A DNA stretch of 64,000 nucleotides from CAVZBT01 sp963773605 (GTDB lineage Bacteria > Acidobacteriota > UBA6911): contig CAVZBT010000011.1 of assembly GCA_963773605.1 (NCBI GenBank), positions 124,001-188,000 of the forward strand, in the 5' to 3' direction. The notes under the pieces are model-generated. The model made no database searches and was not told the DNA's origin. It saw only the letters and a list, made by a program, of their open reading frames with translations. Of this stretch, positions 43,249 through 53,170 are shown piece after piece. Both the position numbers and the translations under genes were made by a program. Numbering within the stretch: the stretch's first letter is position 1; each line of letters begins with the position of its first letter.

Positions 43249-46200
43249 TTAGAACGTGTAGCGCAGGGCGAAGAAGATCCGGCGGTTTCCGCCGTCCGTG
43301 CCCCACTGGTTGCCGAAGCCGGTATTGTTGATGCGCGACTCGGGTATCCCGAAATTGCGCGTGTTGCTCATGTTGTAGAACTCAAGACGGAACTGCAGCC
43401 GGTTGGACTCGGTGATGCGGGTGCTCTTGACAAGGCTCAGATCGATCTGTGCGATGCCGTCGCTCCGAAGGACGTTGCGTCCGACCATCCCGACGCGCTG
43501 GGCAGCCGTGATCTGGGTGAAGAGAGAGCGCCCGCCCGCGGCGAGCAGTTCTTCCACGCTCATGCCGGAAATGTCTGCGCCGGCGGCGACGTTGGGACGG
43601 ATGGCGTTGCCGACCAGTCCATCGATACCCGCCAGCGCGCCGGCCGGATCTGCTCCGTTCAGGGGAGAGAAAGGCGAACCGCTCTGCAGGGTGATGTAGG
43701 AGCTGACCTGCCATCCCCCCATGACCCGTCCGGCGAGGTTGTTCTGGTCGCGGTGGAACGGGAGTTCGTAGACGAAGTTCGTCGCGAAGCGCGCCGGCCG
43801 GTCATAGGTCGACGGCCCGCGGTCCAGGCGACGGTTGAACGAGTCCTGCGAGATTGCGACTTCGCCGCGCGAAGAGGGGTTGAACGTGTCCGAGGAGTCG
43901 TCGATCAGCTTGCTCCAGGTGAAGTGGAGGCCTCCGCTGAAGCCTCTGGCAAGCCGCTTGTCGGCGCTGGCCTGCATCGAGTGGTAAATCGAGGACGAAG
44001 AGTTTGCGCGCAGGCGAATCACGCCGCGGGTCGGATCGACGCGCGGGCAATTCGGCCGGCTGCTGCAGATAGTCCGAGGATTGCCGTCGATGGTCTGAAA
44101 GAGGCCGCTCCCTTTGGTTGCGACCCACCCGACCCGGAACACGGTGTTGGAGCTCAGCTCGCGCTGCACTTCCAGCGAGAACTGCTCCGCGACCGGAGCC
44201 CGGAAATCGGGGGCGACCACCGTGCGGGTAAGGGTCAACAACTGGGCCGGGTCGGTCAGGTTCGGTTGCAGGCCGGGGAGCTGCGCGAAGGCGTTGGCCA
44301 AATTCGACCGGCTGATTGCGGCCACGAACGGGAACGAACTGGCGACATTCAGCGCGAGGTTGATGAACTGGTAGTCGTTGGCTCGTGCATACCCGCCGCG
44401 GATCACCATCCTGCCATCTCCGGTCAGCCGCTTCAGCAGCCCTGAGTCTGGATGCGGCTGCCAGCTGAAGCCGAAGCGCGGCTGGAAGTTGTTGTTGTGC
44501 CCGCTTGGCGCCGGAGTCAGCCGGAAGACCTCCGTGCCCCCATTCGCGGCCACGATTTTCTTGTTGAGTTCGACCAGGCTCTGGATCGCATTCCCGGGTC
44601 GCTCATAACGCAGCCCGAGGTTCAGGGTGAGGTCGGACGTTACTTTCCAGGTATCCTGCGCGAACAGGTAAGCGTCATACCATTTGTAGTAAATGATCGT
44701 CTGCCCGCCAGGAAGCGGCCTGTTGATGTTCACTGCCTCCGCCACGTCGTCGACGAAGTTCTGCAGCGAGCTGTAGCGCAGCAGCCCACGGATCTGCGGG
44801 TAGAAGAAACTCTTCACATCGGTGCGCCGGATGTCCATGCCCCATTTGAAGGAGTGGGCTCCATGGATCCAGGACATCGTGTCCTGCAGCTGATAGGTGT
44901 TGTTGAACCTGAACTGAGGGAGATTGACCGCGAGGCCGATGGCGGTCCGGTCCGATGCGGCATTGAATCCCGTCAGTCCCAACTGCGTGATCTCGACGGA
45001 CGGAATGCTCTCCGACGAGGTATCCGCCGCCGTGGTGGTGCTGGCGAATCGCCCATACGAAGCGCGCACCTCGTTCAGCAGCTTCGGGCTCAGGTTGCTG
45101 TTCATGAACAGGGACACCGACTGGTTCCGGGTTGGCACGTAAGTGGTGAATCCCGGGGGTGTTGCCTGACCGGTACCATTGCCGACGTTATCGTTATATA
45201 TAAAGCGCCCGCCCAGTGTATGCCGCCCCAGGGTCTGGTCGATTCGGGCGGACCACTGCCAGTTGTCGGTGGTCTGGGTGGTGGAGTTGGTGAGTGTCCC
45301 TTGCTCGACCTGCACCGTCTGTCCGCCGACCGTCACCGGCAGGGACTTGCCGATCGAGTTCGCTGCGGGAGGCAGGAACTTCAACAGCGCCTGGACTTGC
45401 GGCCGGCTGCCTGCTATTGACCTGAGGGCTTCCTGGCCGGCGGAGGTGGGGATGCCCGAGATGGTGCTCCCCGAGCCGAGCTGGCGTATCGTCCAGCGCT
45501 GGAGAGATCCGAAGAAGAATGTGTGGTCCTTGCGGATCGGACCTCCCGCGGTCCCGCCGAACTGGTTCTCGATGAGCCACGGCGACTTGGTCAATCCCGC
45601 GTTCTTGTTGAGGTTGCTCAGCGAGTTCAGCCGGTTGTTGTTGTTAAACCAGTATGCGGATCCATGGAGATCGTTGGTTCCGCCCTTCGTAATCACGTTC
45701 ACCACCGAGCCCGCGGCCCGTCCGTACTCGGCCAGGAACTGACTGGTCACCAGTTGGAATTCTTTCACGAGGTCGGGGTTGTTCATGCTCTGTGACCGGC
45801 CGGTGACGCTCGGGTCGTTCGAGTCCTGCCCGTCGATCATGAAGTTGTTGCCGCGCGGGCGGAGGCCGTTTGTGGAATAGTTGGTTCCGTTGGCAAATGC
45901 GGAGTTGCCGCTGTTGAGCTGGCTCACACCTGGGGCGGACAACGCGTACGAGAACACGTCGCGGAAACCGCCGCCGAGCCCGAACTGCCCGCTGGTGGGC
46001 AAATCCGAAATCCTCTTCTCGTCGAAACGAACACCGACCTCGGAAGTCGTCGCGTTGAGGAGCGGGGCGTCGTCGTTTACGATAACGGTCTCCGCGGACC
46101 CGGCTGGGCGCAGTTCAGGATCGACGACCGCCGCCTGGTTCAATACCACGTTGATGGGGGACCGCTTATACGTGGCAAAACCCGAGAGCTCGGCGGTGAG

Positions 46201-46458
46201 CTCGTATGGCCCTACCGGCAGCCCCGGGATGAGATATCGGCCAGCCTCGTCGGTGACGACCTGGCGGGTGGCATTCGTTTCCATGTTGCGCACCGTCACG
46301 GTGACTCCCGGGACGACCGCGCCGGTTTGATCTTTGACGATTCCGGAAATCGGACTGGACGTCATCTGCGCATACGTCGGCTGCACAGTCGTTAAACCCA
46401 GTGCGGATAGCATCACCCACAGGGCGATGCCGATGTGCCGGGCTCTTCGGTTGCACAT
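43249..46458 (-). CDS. TonB-dependent receptor, Oar-like with carboxypeptidase regulatory domain
   Basis: The 1069-residue protein has a signal peptide (ALWVMLSALGLTTVQPTYAQ), a carboxypeptidase-regulatory beta-sandwich (residues about 35-115: SGIVKDQTGAVVPGVTVTVR), a plug domain (LRPRGNNFMIDGQDSNDP and YGRAAGSVVNVITKGG) and a long beta-barrel ending in FFALRYTF with a terminal aromatic residue. The FKW-type signature TonB box at the N-terminus is not clear. Such receptors of acidobacteria are expected to import large substrates, often oligosaccharides, or, as in Oar, to move peptides. The gene is alone with a strong terminator. Confidence 0.9.
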   Translation of the reverse strand: MCNRRARHIGIALWVMLSALGLTTVQPTYAQMTSSPISGIVKDQTGAVVPGVTVTVRNMETNATRQVVTDEAGRYLIPGLPVGPYELTAELSGFATYKRSPINVVLNQAAVVDPELRPAGSAETVIVNDDAPLLNATTSEVGVRFDEKRISDLPTSGQFGLGGGFRDVFSYALSAPGVSQLNSGNSAFANGTNYSTNGLRPRGNNFMIDGQDSNDPSVTGRSQSMNNPDLVKEFQLVTSQFLAEYGRAAGSVVNVITKGGTNDLHGSAYWFNNNNRLNSLSNLNKNAGLTKSPWLIENQFGGTAGGPIRKDHTFFFGSLQRWTIRQLGSGSTISGIPTSAGQEALRSIAGSRPQVQALLKFLPPAANSIGKSLPVTVGGQTVQVEQGTLTNSTTQTTDNWQWSARIDQTLGRHTLGGRFIYNDNVGNGTGQATPPGFTTYVPTRNQSVSLFMNSNLSPKLLNEVRASYGRFASTTTAADTSSESIPSVEITQLGLTGFNAASDRTAIGLAVNLPQFRFNNTYQLQDTMSWIHGAHSFKWGMDIRRTDVKSFFYPQIRGLLRYSSLQNFVDDVAEAVNINRPLPGGQTIIYYKWYDAYLFAQDTWKVTSDLTLNLGLRYERPGNAIQSLVELNKKIVAANGGTEVFRLTPAPSGHNNNFQPRFGFSWQPHPDSGLLKRLTGDGRMVIRGGYARANDYQFINLALNVASSFPFVAAISRSNLANAFAQLPGLQPNLTDPAQLLTLTRTVVAPDFRAPVAEQFSLEVQRELSSNTVFRVGWVATKGSGLFQTIDGNPRTICSSRPNCPRVDPTRGVIRLRANSSSSIYHSMQASADKRLARGFSGGLHFTWSKLIDDSSDTFNPSSRGEVAISQDSFNRRLDRGPSTYDRPARFATNFVYELPFHRDQNNLAGRVMGGWQVSSYITLQSGSPFSPLNGADPAGALAGIDGLVGNAIRPNVAAGADISGMSVEELLAAGGRSLFTQITAAQRVGMVGRNVLRSDGIAQIDLSLVKSTRITESNRLQFRLEFYNMSNTRNFGIPESRINNTGFGNQWGTDGGNRRIFFALRYTF

Positions 46459-46760
46459 GCACTCCCTCCTTGAAGTAGGACTACGCGTTAAGAAATTCCG
46501 AGATTATTACTCGCAGGCAACCTGAGTGCCATGTCTCGGCGCGTTGGTTCAAGCGCTGAGGCGCTCGGCTACAAACCATTATTATTAAAAGGTTTATTGG
46601 CGTAGGCCAAATGTGGGCACGGCAGACCGCCCGCGGGCTCATAATCAAAATCTTGGATATTAGATATAGTATTTTGGAGTTAACCAGTGCTAATCAAGAG
46701 CGGCGGGGCCGCTGCTGCCCTATCTTTTGCGCGGGCGGCGGACGGGGATATACTGCGTCC
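46459..46760. other. Divergent intergenic region upstream of the TonB receptor
   Basis: About 300 bases separate the receptor start (minus) from the gene at 46761 (plus). The middle is AT-rich for this genome (46569-46600 and 46638-46682), which suits promoters in both directions. No operator or attachment site is recognisable. Confidence 0.45.
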
Positions 46761-47507
46761 ATGACAAAACAAATTCTCTATGTGGGCGACACTGCTCTGC
46801 GGGAAGCGGCAAGCTATCTGGCGGGGGTGATGCAGCACTTTGGGATTACGTTCGACTACGTCGCTTCCGATCAGCCGTTTCCGCCGCTCGGACGGGCGGC
46901 GTACGGCGGCGTTATCCTGAGTGACTATCCTTCCAGGATGTTTACCCAAGGGCAGCTCGAAGAGCTGGCCACGCGGGTCGACGGGGGGCTGGGTCTGCTT
47001 ATGATTGGCGGGTGGGAGTCGTTTACGGGTTCGGGGGGGGACTATGGCGGGACGGTGCTGCGCGATGTCCTTCCGGTCGAGTTGGATCCTCGGGACGACC
47101 GGGTGAACTGCCCGCAGCCATGTCTGGTCGAGTTGCACGAGCCGCATCCGACGGTCGCCGGTCTGCCCTTCGAAGACGTCTGCCCGGGGATTGGGGGGTA
47201 CAACCGGCTGACGGCAAAGCCGGGCGCACTCGAGGTCCTCTCGGCACGGCCTTTCCGGGTTTCGCGCGGATCGCAGGGATACCAGTTTGTCCCCGGAGAG
47301 AAGGTACCGCTGCTGGTGGCAGGCGAATACGGTCGAGGGCGCGTCACGGCCTTCGCCAGCGACGTGGCCCCGCACTGGGTGGGCGGGCTGGTGGACTGGG
47401 GGGACGCGCGGGTCTCGGCCTGTGGCGAGGGCGCCAACCCGATCGAGGTCGGGAGCTGGTATGCGCGCCTGTTCTACCAGATCGTAAAGTGGACGGCGCG
47501 GTGTTAG
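46761..47507 (+). CDS. GATase1-like (PF07090-type) protein
   Basis: The 248-residue protein has the GATase1-like class fold: TKQILYVGDTALREAASYLA, FDYVASDQPFPPLGRAAYGG, VILSDYPSRMFTQGQLEELA and LGLLMIGGWESFTGSGGDYG, the WES-type segment replacing a nucleophile elbow. Later EKVPLLVAGEYGRGRVTAFA and SDVAPHWVGG are the final strand. The family (DUF1355-like) is widespread but without assigned activity. ATG 46761 is preferred over the earlier in-frame codon, which adds unrelated residues. Converges with a small zinc ribbon gene. Confidence 0.7.
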   Translation: MTKQILYVGDTALREAASYLAGVMQHFGITFDYVASDQPFPPLGRAAYGGVILSDYPSRMFTQGQLEELATRVDGGLGLLMIGGWESFTGSGGDYGGTVLRDVLPVELDPRDDRVNCPQPCLVELHEPHPTVAGLPFEDVCPGIGGYNRLTAKPGALEVLSARPFRVSRGSQGYQFVPGEKVPLLVAGEYGRGRVTAFASDVAPHWVGGLVDWGDARVSACGEGANPIEVGSWYARLFYQIVKWTARC

Positions 47508-47574
47508 CGTGGGCCGCGTCGGCTCGACAGATCCTGAATAAGGCTCATTGGACGGGGGTCGGGCTGACTTCGTC

Positions 47575-47811
47575 CTATTCCTCTTTCGGTGGCAGGAACC
47601 AATAGATGTAGCCGCAACGCTCACAGATGATGCACCTGGCGCTCCGGTTGGCCCAGTCGAAGTTGAAGAACGTAGCTACGGCCGTGTTAAGTTGAGCCTT
47701 CCGCTGCCAGAATTTCTTGTGGTGGCAAATCTCGCACTCGAGCTCGCTGCCGAGAATATAGACGGTTTCCGGCTCTTCGTGTTTTCCGAGACCCAGCATA
47801 GGATCCTCCAC
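47575..47811 (-). CDS. Small zinc-ribbon protein
   Basis: The 78-residue protein has two CxxC pairs, CEICHHKKFW and CIICERCGYIYWF (the latter CxxCxxC), spaced for one zinc ribbon, and TVYILGSELE ahead of it. It resembles small proteins annotated as DNA-binding or zinc ribbon. The start could be ATG 47811 or the later methionine at about codon 5. It converges with the GATase1-like gene and lies 35 bases before xylB on the same strand, so joint transcription of this and xylB is unclear. Confidence 0.65.
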   Translation of the reverse strand: MEDPMLGLGKHEEPETVYILGSELECEICHHKKFWQRKAQLNTAVATFFNFDWANRSARCIICERCGYIYWFLPPKEE

Positions 47812-47846
47812 GTTGGACTGAGCACTATACCGCCCGCCGGCAAGGT

Positions 47847-49424
47847 TTATTCTGGAGTGGGCCGCGCCCGGGCCGACCCCGCCCCCTTGCGTACTCCGGA
47901 GCCGATCTTTGCCACGGCCCGGTAACTGTCCTTCAGCCGCGGATAGAGGTCGCGGAACACCCGATAGTACTCGTCATACATGGACGCCGCTGCGCGATCG
48001 GGTTCACAACGGTCCGTGACCCGGATGCATGCCCGGCACGCCTCCACCACCGAAGCAAAACCGCCGGTGCCGGCCGCGGCGATCAGCGCGGCGCCATAGG
48101 CGGAACCCTCGGTCGAGTTTATGGTGACCATTTCGCGATTGAAAATGTCGGCCTGGATCTGCCGCCACAAGGCACTGCGGCCGCCGCCGCCGGAGGCGCG
48201 CACCTGCTGCACGGGGACCCCCATTTCGCCGAATATCTCCAGGGAATCGCGCAGCGAGTACGCCACCCCTTCCAGGATGGCGCGGATCATGTGGGCGCGC
48301 GTGTGGCGGGCGGTCAGGCCGAAGAATACACCGCGGGCGAGTGGATCCAGATGAGGCGTGCGTTCTCCCATGAGGTAGGGCAGGTAGAGCAGCCCCTCGC
48401 ACCCGGGCGGGGCCGAGGCCGCTTCGCCTGCCAGGATGTCGTACGCATCTTTCCCGGCCGCTCTTGCCTCCTCCGCTTCCCGCGAGGCGAGGTTGTCGCG
48501 GAACCAGCGCAAGGAGAGCCCCGCGCCCTGGGTTACGCCCATGACGTGCCAGCGATCGGGGACGGCATGGCAGAACGTGTGGACGCGGCCTTGGGGGTCG
48601 AGGTGAGGTGCGTCCGTGTAGGCGAAGACGACGCCGCTGGTGCCGATCGTCGAACTGACGATCCCGGGTTCGACGATGCCGTTGCCGACGCCGCCGGCTG
48701 CCTGGTCCCCGCCGCCGCCGGCGACGGGGGTTCCGGCGCGCAGTCCCGTCGACGCGGCCGCTTGCGGGTTGATCCGGGTTGTCATTTCGGGCGATTCCGC
48801 CACGCGCGGGAGTTGGCCGGCCGTCAGGTCCAGGGCCGACAGGATCTCCCGCGACCACCGGCGCCCTGGCACATCGAGCAGCAGAGTACCCGATGCGTCC
48901 GAGACTTCGGTGGCGAAGTCGCCGGTGAGCCGAAACCGCACGTAGTCCTTTGGGAGGAGCAGCATACGGAGCCGCCCGAAGTTCGCCGGCTCATGATCCC
49001 TCACCCAGAGAAGTTTCGGGACCGTGAACCCCGTCAGGGCGGGATTGCAGGTGATTTCCTTCAGCCTGGTGGCTCCGATCCGGTCGGTGAACCAGTCCGC
49101 CTGCTCCTGGCTGCGCTGGTCGCACCAGATAATCGCCGGCCGAATGACGTCGTGGCGCTTGTCGAGCAGGACCGCCCCGTGCATCTGTCCCGACAAGCCG
49201 AGTCCGACAATATCGCGGCCCGTCAGGCCGGCCCCGGTCAGAGCCGCCCGGATCGCCTCCTGTGCCGCCCGCCACCAGTCCTCCGGATCCTGCTCCGCCC
49301 AGGTCGGCTGAGGCTGCGCCATGGGTGCGTGGTCCGCGGAAGCGGCCGCGACGACGCCCCCCTTTGAGTCCATGATGATGGCCCGCGAACCGGTCGTGCC
49401 GACGTCCAATCCCATCCAGAACAT
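47847..49424 (-). CDS. xylB: Xylulokinase-type FGGY carbohydrate kinase
   Basis: The 525-residue FGGY kinase has the first phosphate-binding motif LDVGTTGSRAIIMDSKG, the catalytic Asp in IIWCDQRSQEQADW, and in the second half STIGTSGVVFAYTDAP, RASGGGGRSALWRQIQADIF and GSAYGAALIAAAGTGG, matching FGGY_N and FGGY_C. Motif EQDPEDWWRAAQEAIRAAL is typical of XylB. It phosphorylates D-xylulose, though other FGGY enzymes such as gluconokinase have similar motifs. ATG 49424 is the start. Isomerase and transport genes are not adjacent. Confidence 0.88.
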   Translation of the reverse strand: MFWMGLDVGTTGSRAIIMDSKGGVVAAASADHAPMAQPQPTWAEQDPEDWWRAAQEAIRAALTGAGLTGRDIVGLGLSGQMHGAVLLDKRHDVIRPAIIWCDQRSQEQADWFTDRIGATRLKEITCNPALTGFTVPKLLWVRDHEPANFGRLRMLLLPKDYVRFRLTGDFATEVSDASGTLLLDVPGRRWSREILSALDLTAGQLPRVAESPEMTTRINPQAAASTGLRAGTPVAGGGGDQAAGGVGNGIVEPGIVSSTIGTSGVVFAYTDAPHLDPQGRVHTFCHAVPDRWHVMGVTQGAGLSLRWFRDNLASREAEEARAAGKDAYDILAGEAASAPPGCEGLLYLPYLMGERTPHLDPLARGVFFGLTARHTRAHMIRAILEGVAYSLRDSLEIFGEMGVPVQQVRASGGGGRSALWRQIQADIFNREMVTINSTEGSAYGAALIAAAGTGGFASVVEACRACIRVTDRCEPDRAAASMYDEYYRVFRDLYPRLKDSYRAVAKIGSGVRKGAGSARARPTPE

Positions 49425-49585
49425 AAGCGCCTCCCCGCAGATTAGACCCCGTTCGGGGTCCGGACTTCAAGGCCGAACCCCTCGCACAAGCAGTCTGAGA
49501 TGCAGGGAAGTGCCGGCTGCGTTTGTGATAGATAAGGATCTGCGAATGGTTCAGAATATGAGGAGCGGCCCGGCGGAGGATTCCT

Positions 49586-50431
49586 ATGAGAAAACGCGCA
49601 GTGATTTTAGCGGTGTTGTTTTTCTCAGTGAGCGCGTTCGCCGGTTTCAAGGTGAAGCTGGTCAAGGCGAAAAAAGCCGAACAGTTCCAGGCGCGCACCA
49701 CGGTCGGAAGTGTAACTTACGCTGCGGATCTGTTGCTGGATGGGAAAGACCAGAAAGATTTCTTCTACAAGGAGCTCACTCCGTCGGACATCGTGGCCGT
49801 GCGCCTTGCCGTCTTTAACGCGGGCAAAGAGGAAGTGCAGCTTCCCGGCGATCTGAAGTTGCTCGGGGCCGATGGGGGCGAAGTGCCCCTGATAGGTCCC
49901 GACACAGTGGCGCGGGCCGTGCTCGAGGGAATGGTGGTCAGCGCGGAGGCCAAGAAAGAGGGGCCTGTGGCGGTACAACCGGGGATAGGGACCCGCGACC
50001 CCCGGACCGACCCCAACGATCCTCGCTATGATCCTACGGTCGCCAGCGATCCCCGCCTCGACCCGCGTTACCCAAGCGACCCAAGGCTTCCTCGAAATGA
50101 CCCGCGCTACCCGAGCGACCCGCGCAATGACCCCCGCTACGACCCGTCGGATCCGCGGAACCGCGGCTATGGAAGACGCGGTTGGGGCGGCCCCTCCATC
50201 GTACTCAACCCGGGCGGCGGGGGCGGCGGCGATCTGTCGCAGTTTGAGAAGCAGCTCGTGGAGAAGGACTTCAACGACAAGGCCCACACGACCGACCCGA
50301 TCCCGTCGTCGATGAACCGCGACAGGTTCCTGTTCTTCTCACTGAAAGACCGGCCGGCGACAGTCACAGGGTTCACCCTGCGACTCCCGAAAGGGAAGGG
50401 GATCCCCGAAGACGTCGTCCTGAAGTTCTGA
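49586..50431 (+). CDS. Exported protein with Asp-Pro-Arg repeat tract
   Basis: The 281-residue protein has a signal peptide (KRAVILAVLFFSVSAFAGFK). A beta domain follows (residues about 22-130), then a low-complexity tract rich in DPR: DPRTDPNDPRYDP, DPRLDPRYPSDPR, then NDPRYDPSDPRNRGYGRRGW. After a glycine run (GGGGGGDLSQFEKQ) the C-terminal strand motif GFTLRLPKGKGIPEDVVLKF closes it. The repeat is likely disordered and charge-balanced. Function is unknown. Divergent from xylB with 161 bases between; convergent with tex. Confidence 0.7.
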   Translation: MRKRAVILAVLFFSVSAFAGFKVKLVKAKKAEQFQARTTVGSVTYAADLLLDGKDQKDFFYKELTPSDIVAVRLAVFNAGKEEVQLPGDLKLLGADGGEVPLIGPDTVARAVLEGMVVSAEAKKEGPVAVQPGIGTRDPRTDPNDPRYDPTVASDPRLDPRYPSDPRLPRNDPRYPSDPRNDPRYDPSDPRNRGYGRRGWGGPSIVLNPGGGGGGDLSQFEKQLVEKDFNDKAHTTDPIPSSMNRDRFLFFSLKDRPATVTGFTLRLPKGKGIPEDVVLKF

Positions 50432-50553
50432 CGCAGGGTGGTTATCTGTCTCACCAGGACGAAGGCCGCAGCCGGCCCGTGCAACCTCAAGATTGAGGCT
50501 TGGGCTGACCTATGCTTTGCTTTCGGTGAGCGCTTTTTTGGAGCAGGACGTCG

Positions 50554-53056
50554 CTAGCTGATGCCGCGGAACTTGGACTGAAGGGCGGCAATTTTTTCCT
50601 GCAGGGTGGGCTCAGGCAGCTTGGGCCCGGTGTCTTCGGGCGTCTCCTCGGCAACCTTCTGTTCCTGCAGGGGCTTGTCGGGGCGGCGCTCAGGCGCGGG
50701 CCCGCGGTGGTCGCGCATGCGACGCGGGTCGCGGCGCGGCGGGCGCGGGCCGCGTCGCCGTTCCGGGTTCCCGGCTGTTTCGGAACCCACGGCTTCGGCA
50801 ACCGCAGGCTGTTGGCTCGGAGGCTCACTGGGATCGGTAGGCGCCGCCGTGGCCCCGACTGCAGGCTGCGCGCGGCGCGGTTTCCTGCGCCTGCGCGGCA
50901 GGGCCGGCAGCAGCGCTTTCATCGACAACCCGATGCGCTTGGTCTCGGTCTCGACCGAGATCACCTTGACCTGGACGACGTCGCCCACTTTGACCGCTTC
51001 GCGCGGGTCGCGGATGAAGCGGTTCGACATCTGGCTCAGGTGGACCAGGCCGTCCTGGTGCACGCCCACGTCGACGAACGCGCCGAAGTTGGTCACGTTC
51101 GTGACTGTCCCTTCCAGCGTCATCCCCTCTTTGAGGTCGCCGATCTGCCGAACGTCGGCCCGGAATTTGGGCAGCGTGAAGGTCCGGCGCGGGTCTCTTC
51201 CCGGGCGCAGCAGTTCTTCCCGGATGTCGGACAGGGTCGGCAGGCCGATGCCGTCCGCGACGAAGTCCTCCAGCTTCAGGCCCAGCACCAGTTCCTTGTT
51301 CCCGATCAGGTCGCCGATGGGGACATTGAGCGATGCGGCCATCTTCTCCACCGTTGGGCACGACTCCGGGTGGACTGCGGTGCGGTCCAGCGGGTTTTCC
51401 CCCTCGCGGACCCGGAGGAATCCGGCCGCCTGCTGGTACGCCGTGTCATCGATGCCGGGGACGGAGCGCAGCGCCTCGCGGGTTGCGAAGGGGCCGTTGG
51501 CGCGCTGGCCCACGATGCGCCGCGCAAGCTTGTCGTTCAACCCGGAGACGTAGCGGAGCAGCGAAGAGCCGGCCGCGTTGAGGTCCACCGCGACGCTGTT
51601 GACGCAAAACTGGACGGTCTGCAGCAACCCGCGGTGCAGCTCCTTCTGATCCACGTCGTGCTGGTACTGGCCGACGCCGATCAGCTTCGGGTCGATTTTC
51701 ACCAGCTCGCCCAGCGGGTCCTGGAGGCGCCGCGCCAGGCTCACGGCACAGCGGGCCGCAATCGAAAGCTCCGGGAATTCCTCGCGGGCCACCCTCGAAG
51801 ACGAATAGATCGCGATCCCCGCGTCGTTGACCGCCGCGATGAGCATTTGATCGAGTTTTTCTTCGTCAACGAAGTCCCGCAGGGTGGTTTCGATTTCCCG
51901 GGCGGCGGCTCCGGTCCCGAGCGCTATCGCCTGCACGGAGTGCTTTGCGATCAGTTCGCGCAGCGTCGTGCGCGTCGCCTCGATGTCACTCTTGGGAGGC
52001 AAGGGGCTGACCGCCGCCTCTTCCAGCAATTTGCCGCACGCATCCACCACGGCCACCTTGCATTCCTCCCCTTTGCCGGGATCTATGCCGAGCACGACCA
52101 TCGGACCGGCCGGCGGCGAAAGGAGCAGGTTGGCCAGGTTTTCCTGGAACACGCGAATGGCTTCCCGGTCCGCGCGCTCTTTGAGCTGGGCGCGGACTTC
52201 GGTCTCGATCAGGGGCCGCAGGATGCGATTGTAGCTGTCGCGCGCCGCCGATTCCAGCACGGGGGCAAACGGGGACTCGCGGTCGTGCACGATTGTGGCG
52301 AGAAGGTATTCGATCGCCTTCGCGTTGTCCCCTTCGATCGCCGACGTGAGGACCCCTTCCTTGGTGCCTCTCCGGATCGCCAGCACCCTGTGGGAGGGCA
52401 CCGTCGCGACCGATTCGCGGCGGTCATAGTACATGTTGTACTTGGTCTTCTGGCCTGTTTTTGCGGGCACCACGGTCGAGACCAGCGAGCCCTCTTTCCA
52501 GAGCGTCTCCCGGAGGGTCTTGCGGAAATCGAGGTTCTCCGAAATCCACTCGGCGACGATGTCCGACGCGCCCTGCAGCGCCTGCTCGCGGGAGGTGACG
52601 TTTTTCTCGGGATCGATGAAGACGTCCGCGTGCTCCTCGAGGCTCCAGGCATCGGACTCCTGGTTCCACAGGTACTCGGCCAGGGGTTCGAGCCCTCTCT
52701 CGATCGCCTCGGCAGCCCGGGTGCGCCGCCGAGCCCTGAAGAGGTTGTGCAGATCGTCGAGTTCCACCCGCGTGTGACAGCTTTCGATCCTGGTGCGCAG
52801 TTCGTCGGTGAGCTTCTTCTGTTCGGTCAGCAGTTTCAACAGCGAGGCGCGCCGGTCCTGCACTTCCCTGTAATAGGCGACGCGTTCCTGTATTGCCCGG
52901 ACGTTTGCTGCATTCATGCCACCGGTTATTTCTTTGCGGTAGTGGGCGACGAACGGACCCGTTGCGCCCTGCTCGAAGAGCGCGACGGCGGCCGCAACCG
53001 AGTTCTCAGGCAGGCCCACATCCTGGGCCATACGCAAGATAAGAGCGGAATCCATG
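50554..53056 (-). CDS. tex: Tex-family transcription accessory protein with long C-terminal tail
   Basis: From ATG 53056 the protein has 833 residues. It shows the Tex helical core (GATGPFVAHYRKEITGGMNA), the YqgF-like domain VVLGIDPGKGEECKVAVVDA, the helix-hairpin-helix end (DDTAYQQAAGFLRVREGENP) and the S1 domain GTVTNVTNFGAFVDVGVHQD, VHLSQMSNRFIRDPREAVKV. After S1 comes a roughly 110-residue tail rich in R, P and E (PRRRRKPRRAQPAV, RRGPRPPRRDPRRMRDHRGP) ending in a helix. Tex binds RNA and nucleic acids and aids transcription. The tail is unusual in length and could bind RNA. Confidence 0.9.
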
Positions 53057-53170
53057 GGCGTTATTCTTACCGAGCCCGACAGCAGAATCAACCTGCATTT
53101 TGAGCGGAGCCACTGTTCGCGGCGTGTGTGCCGGTCACGGAGGCTACGGCAGAACGCAGGAAGCGGCGCA

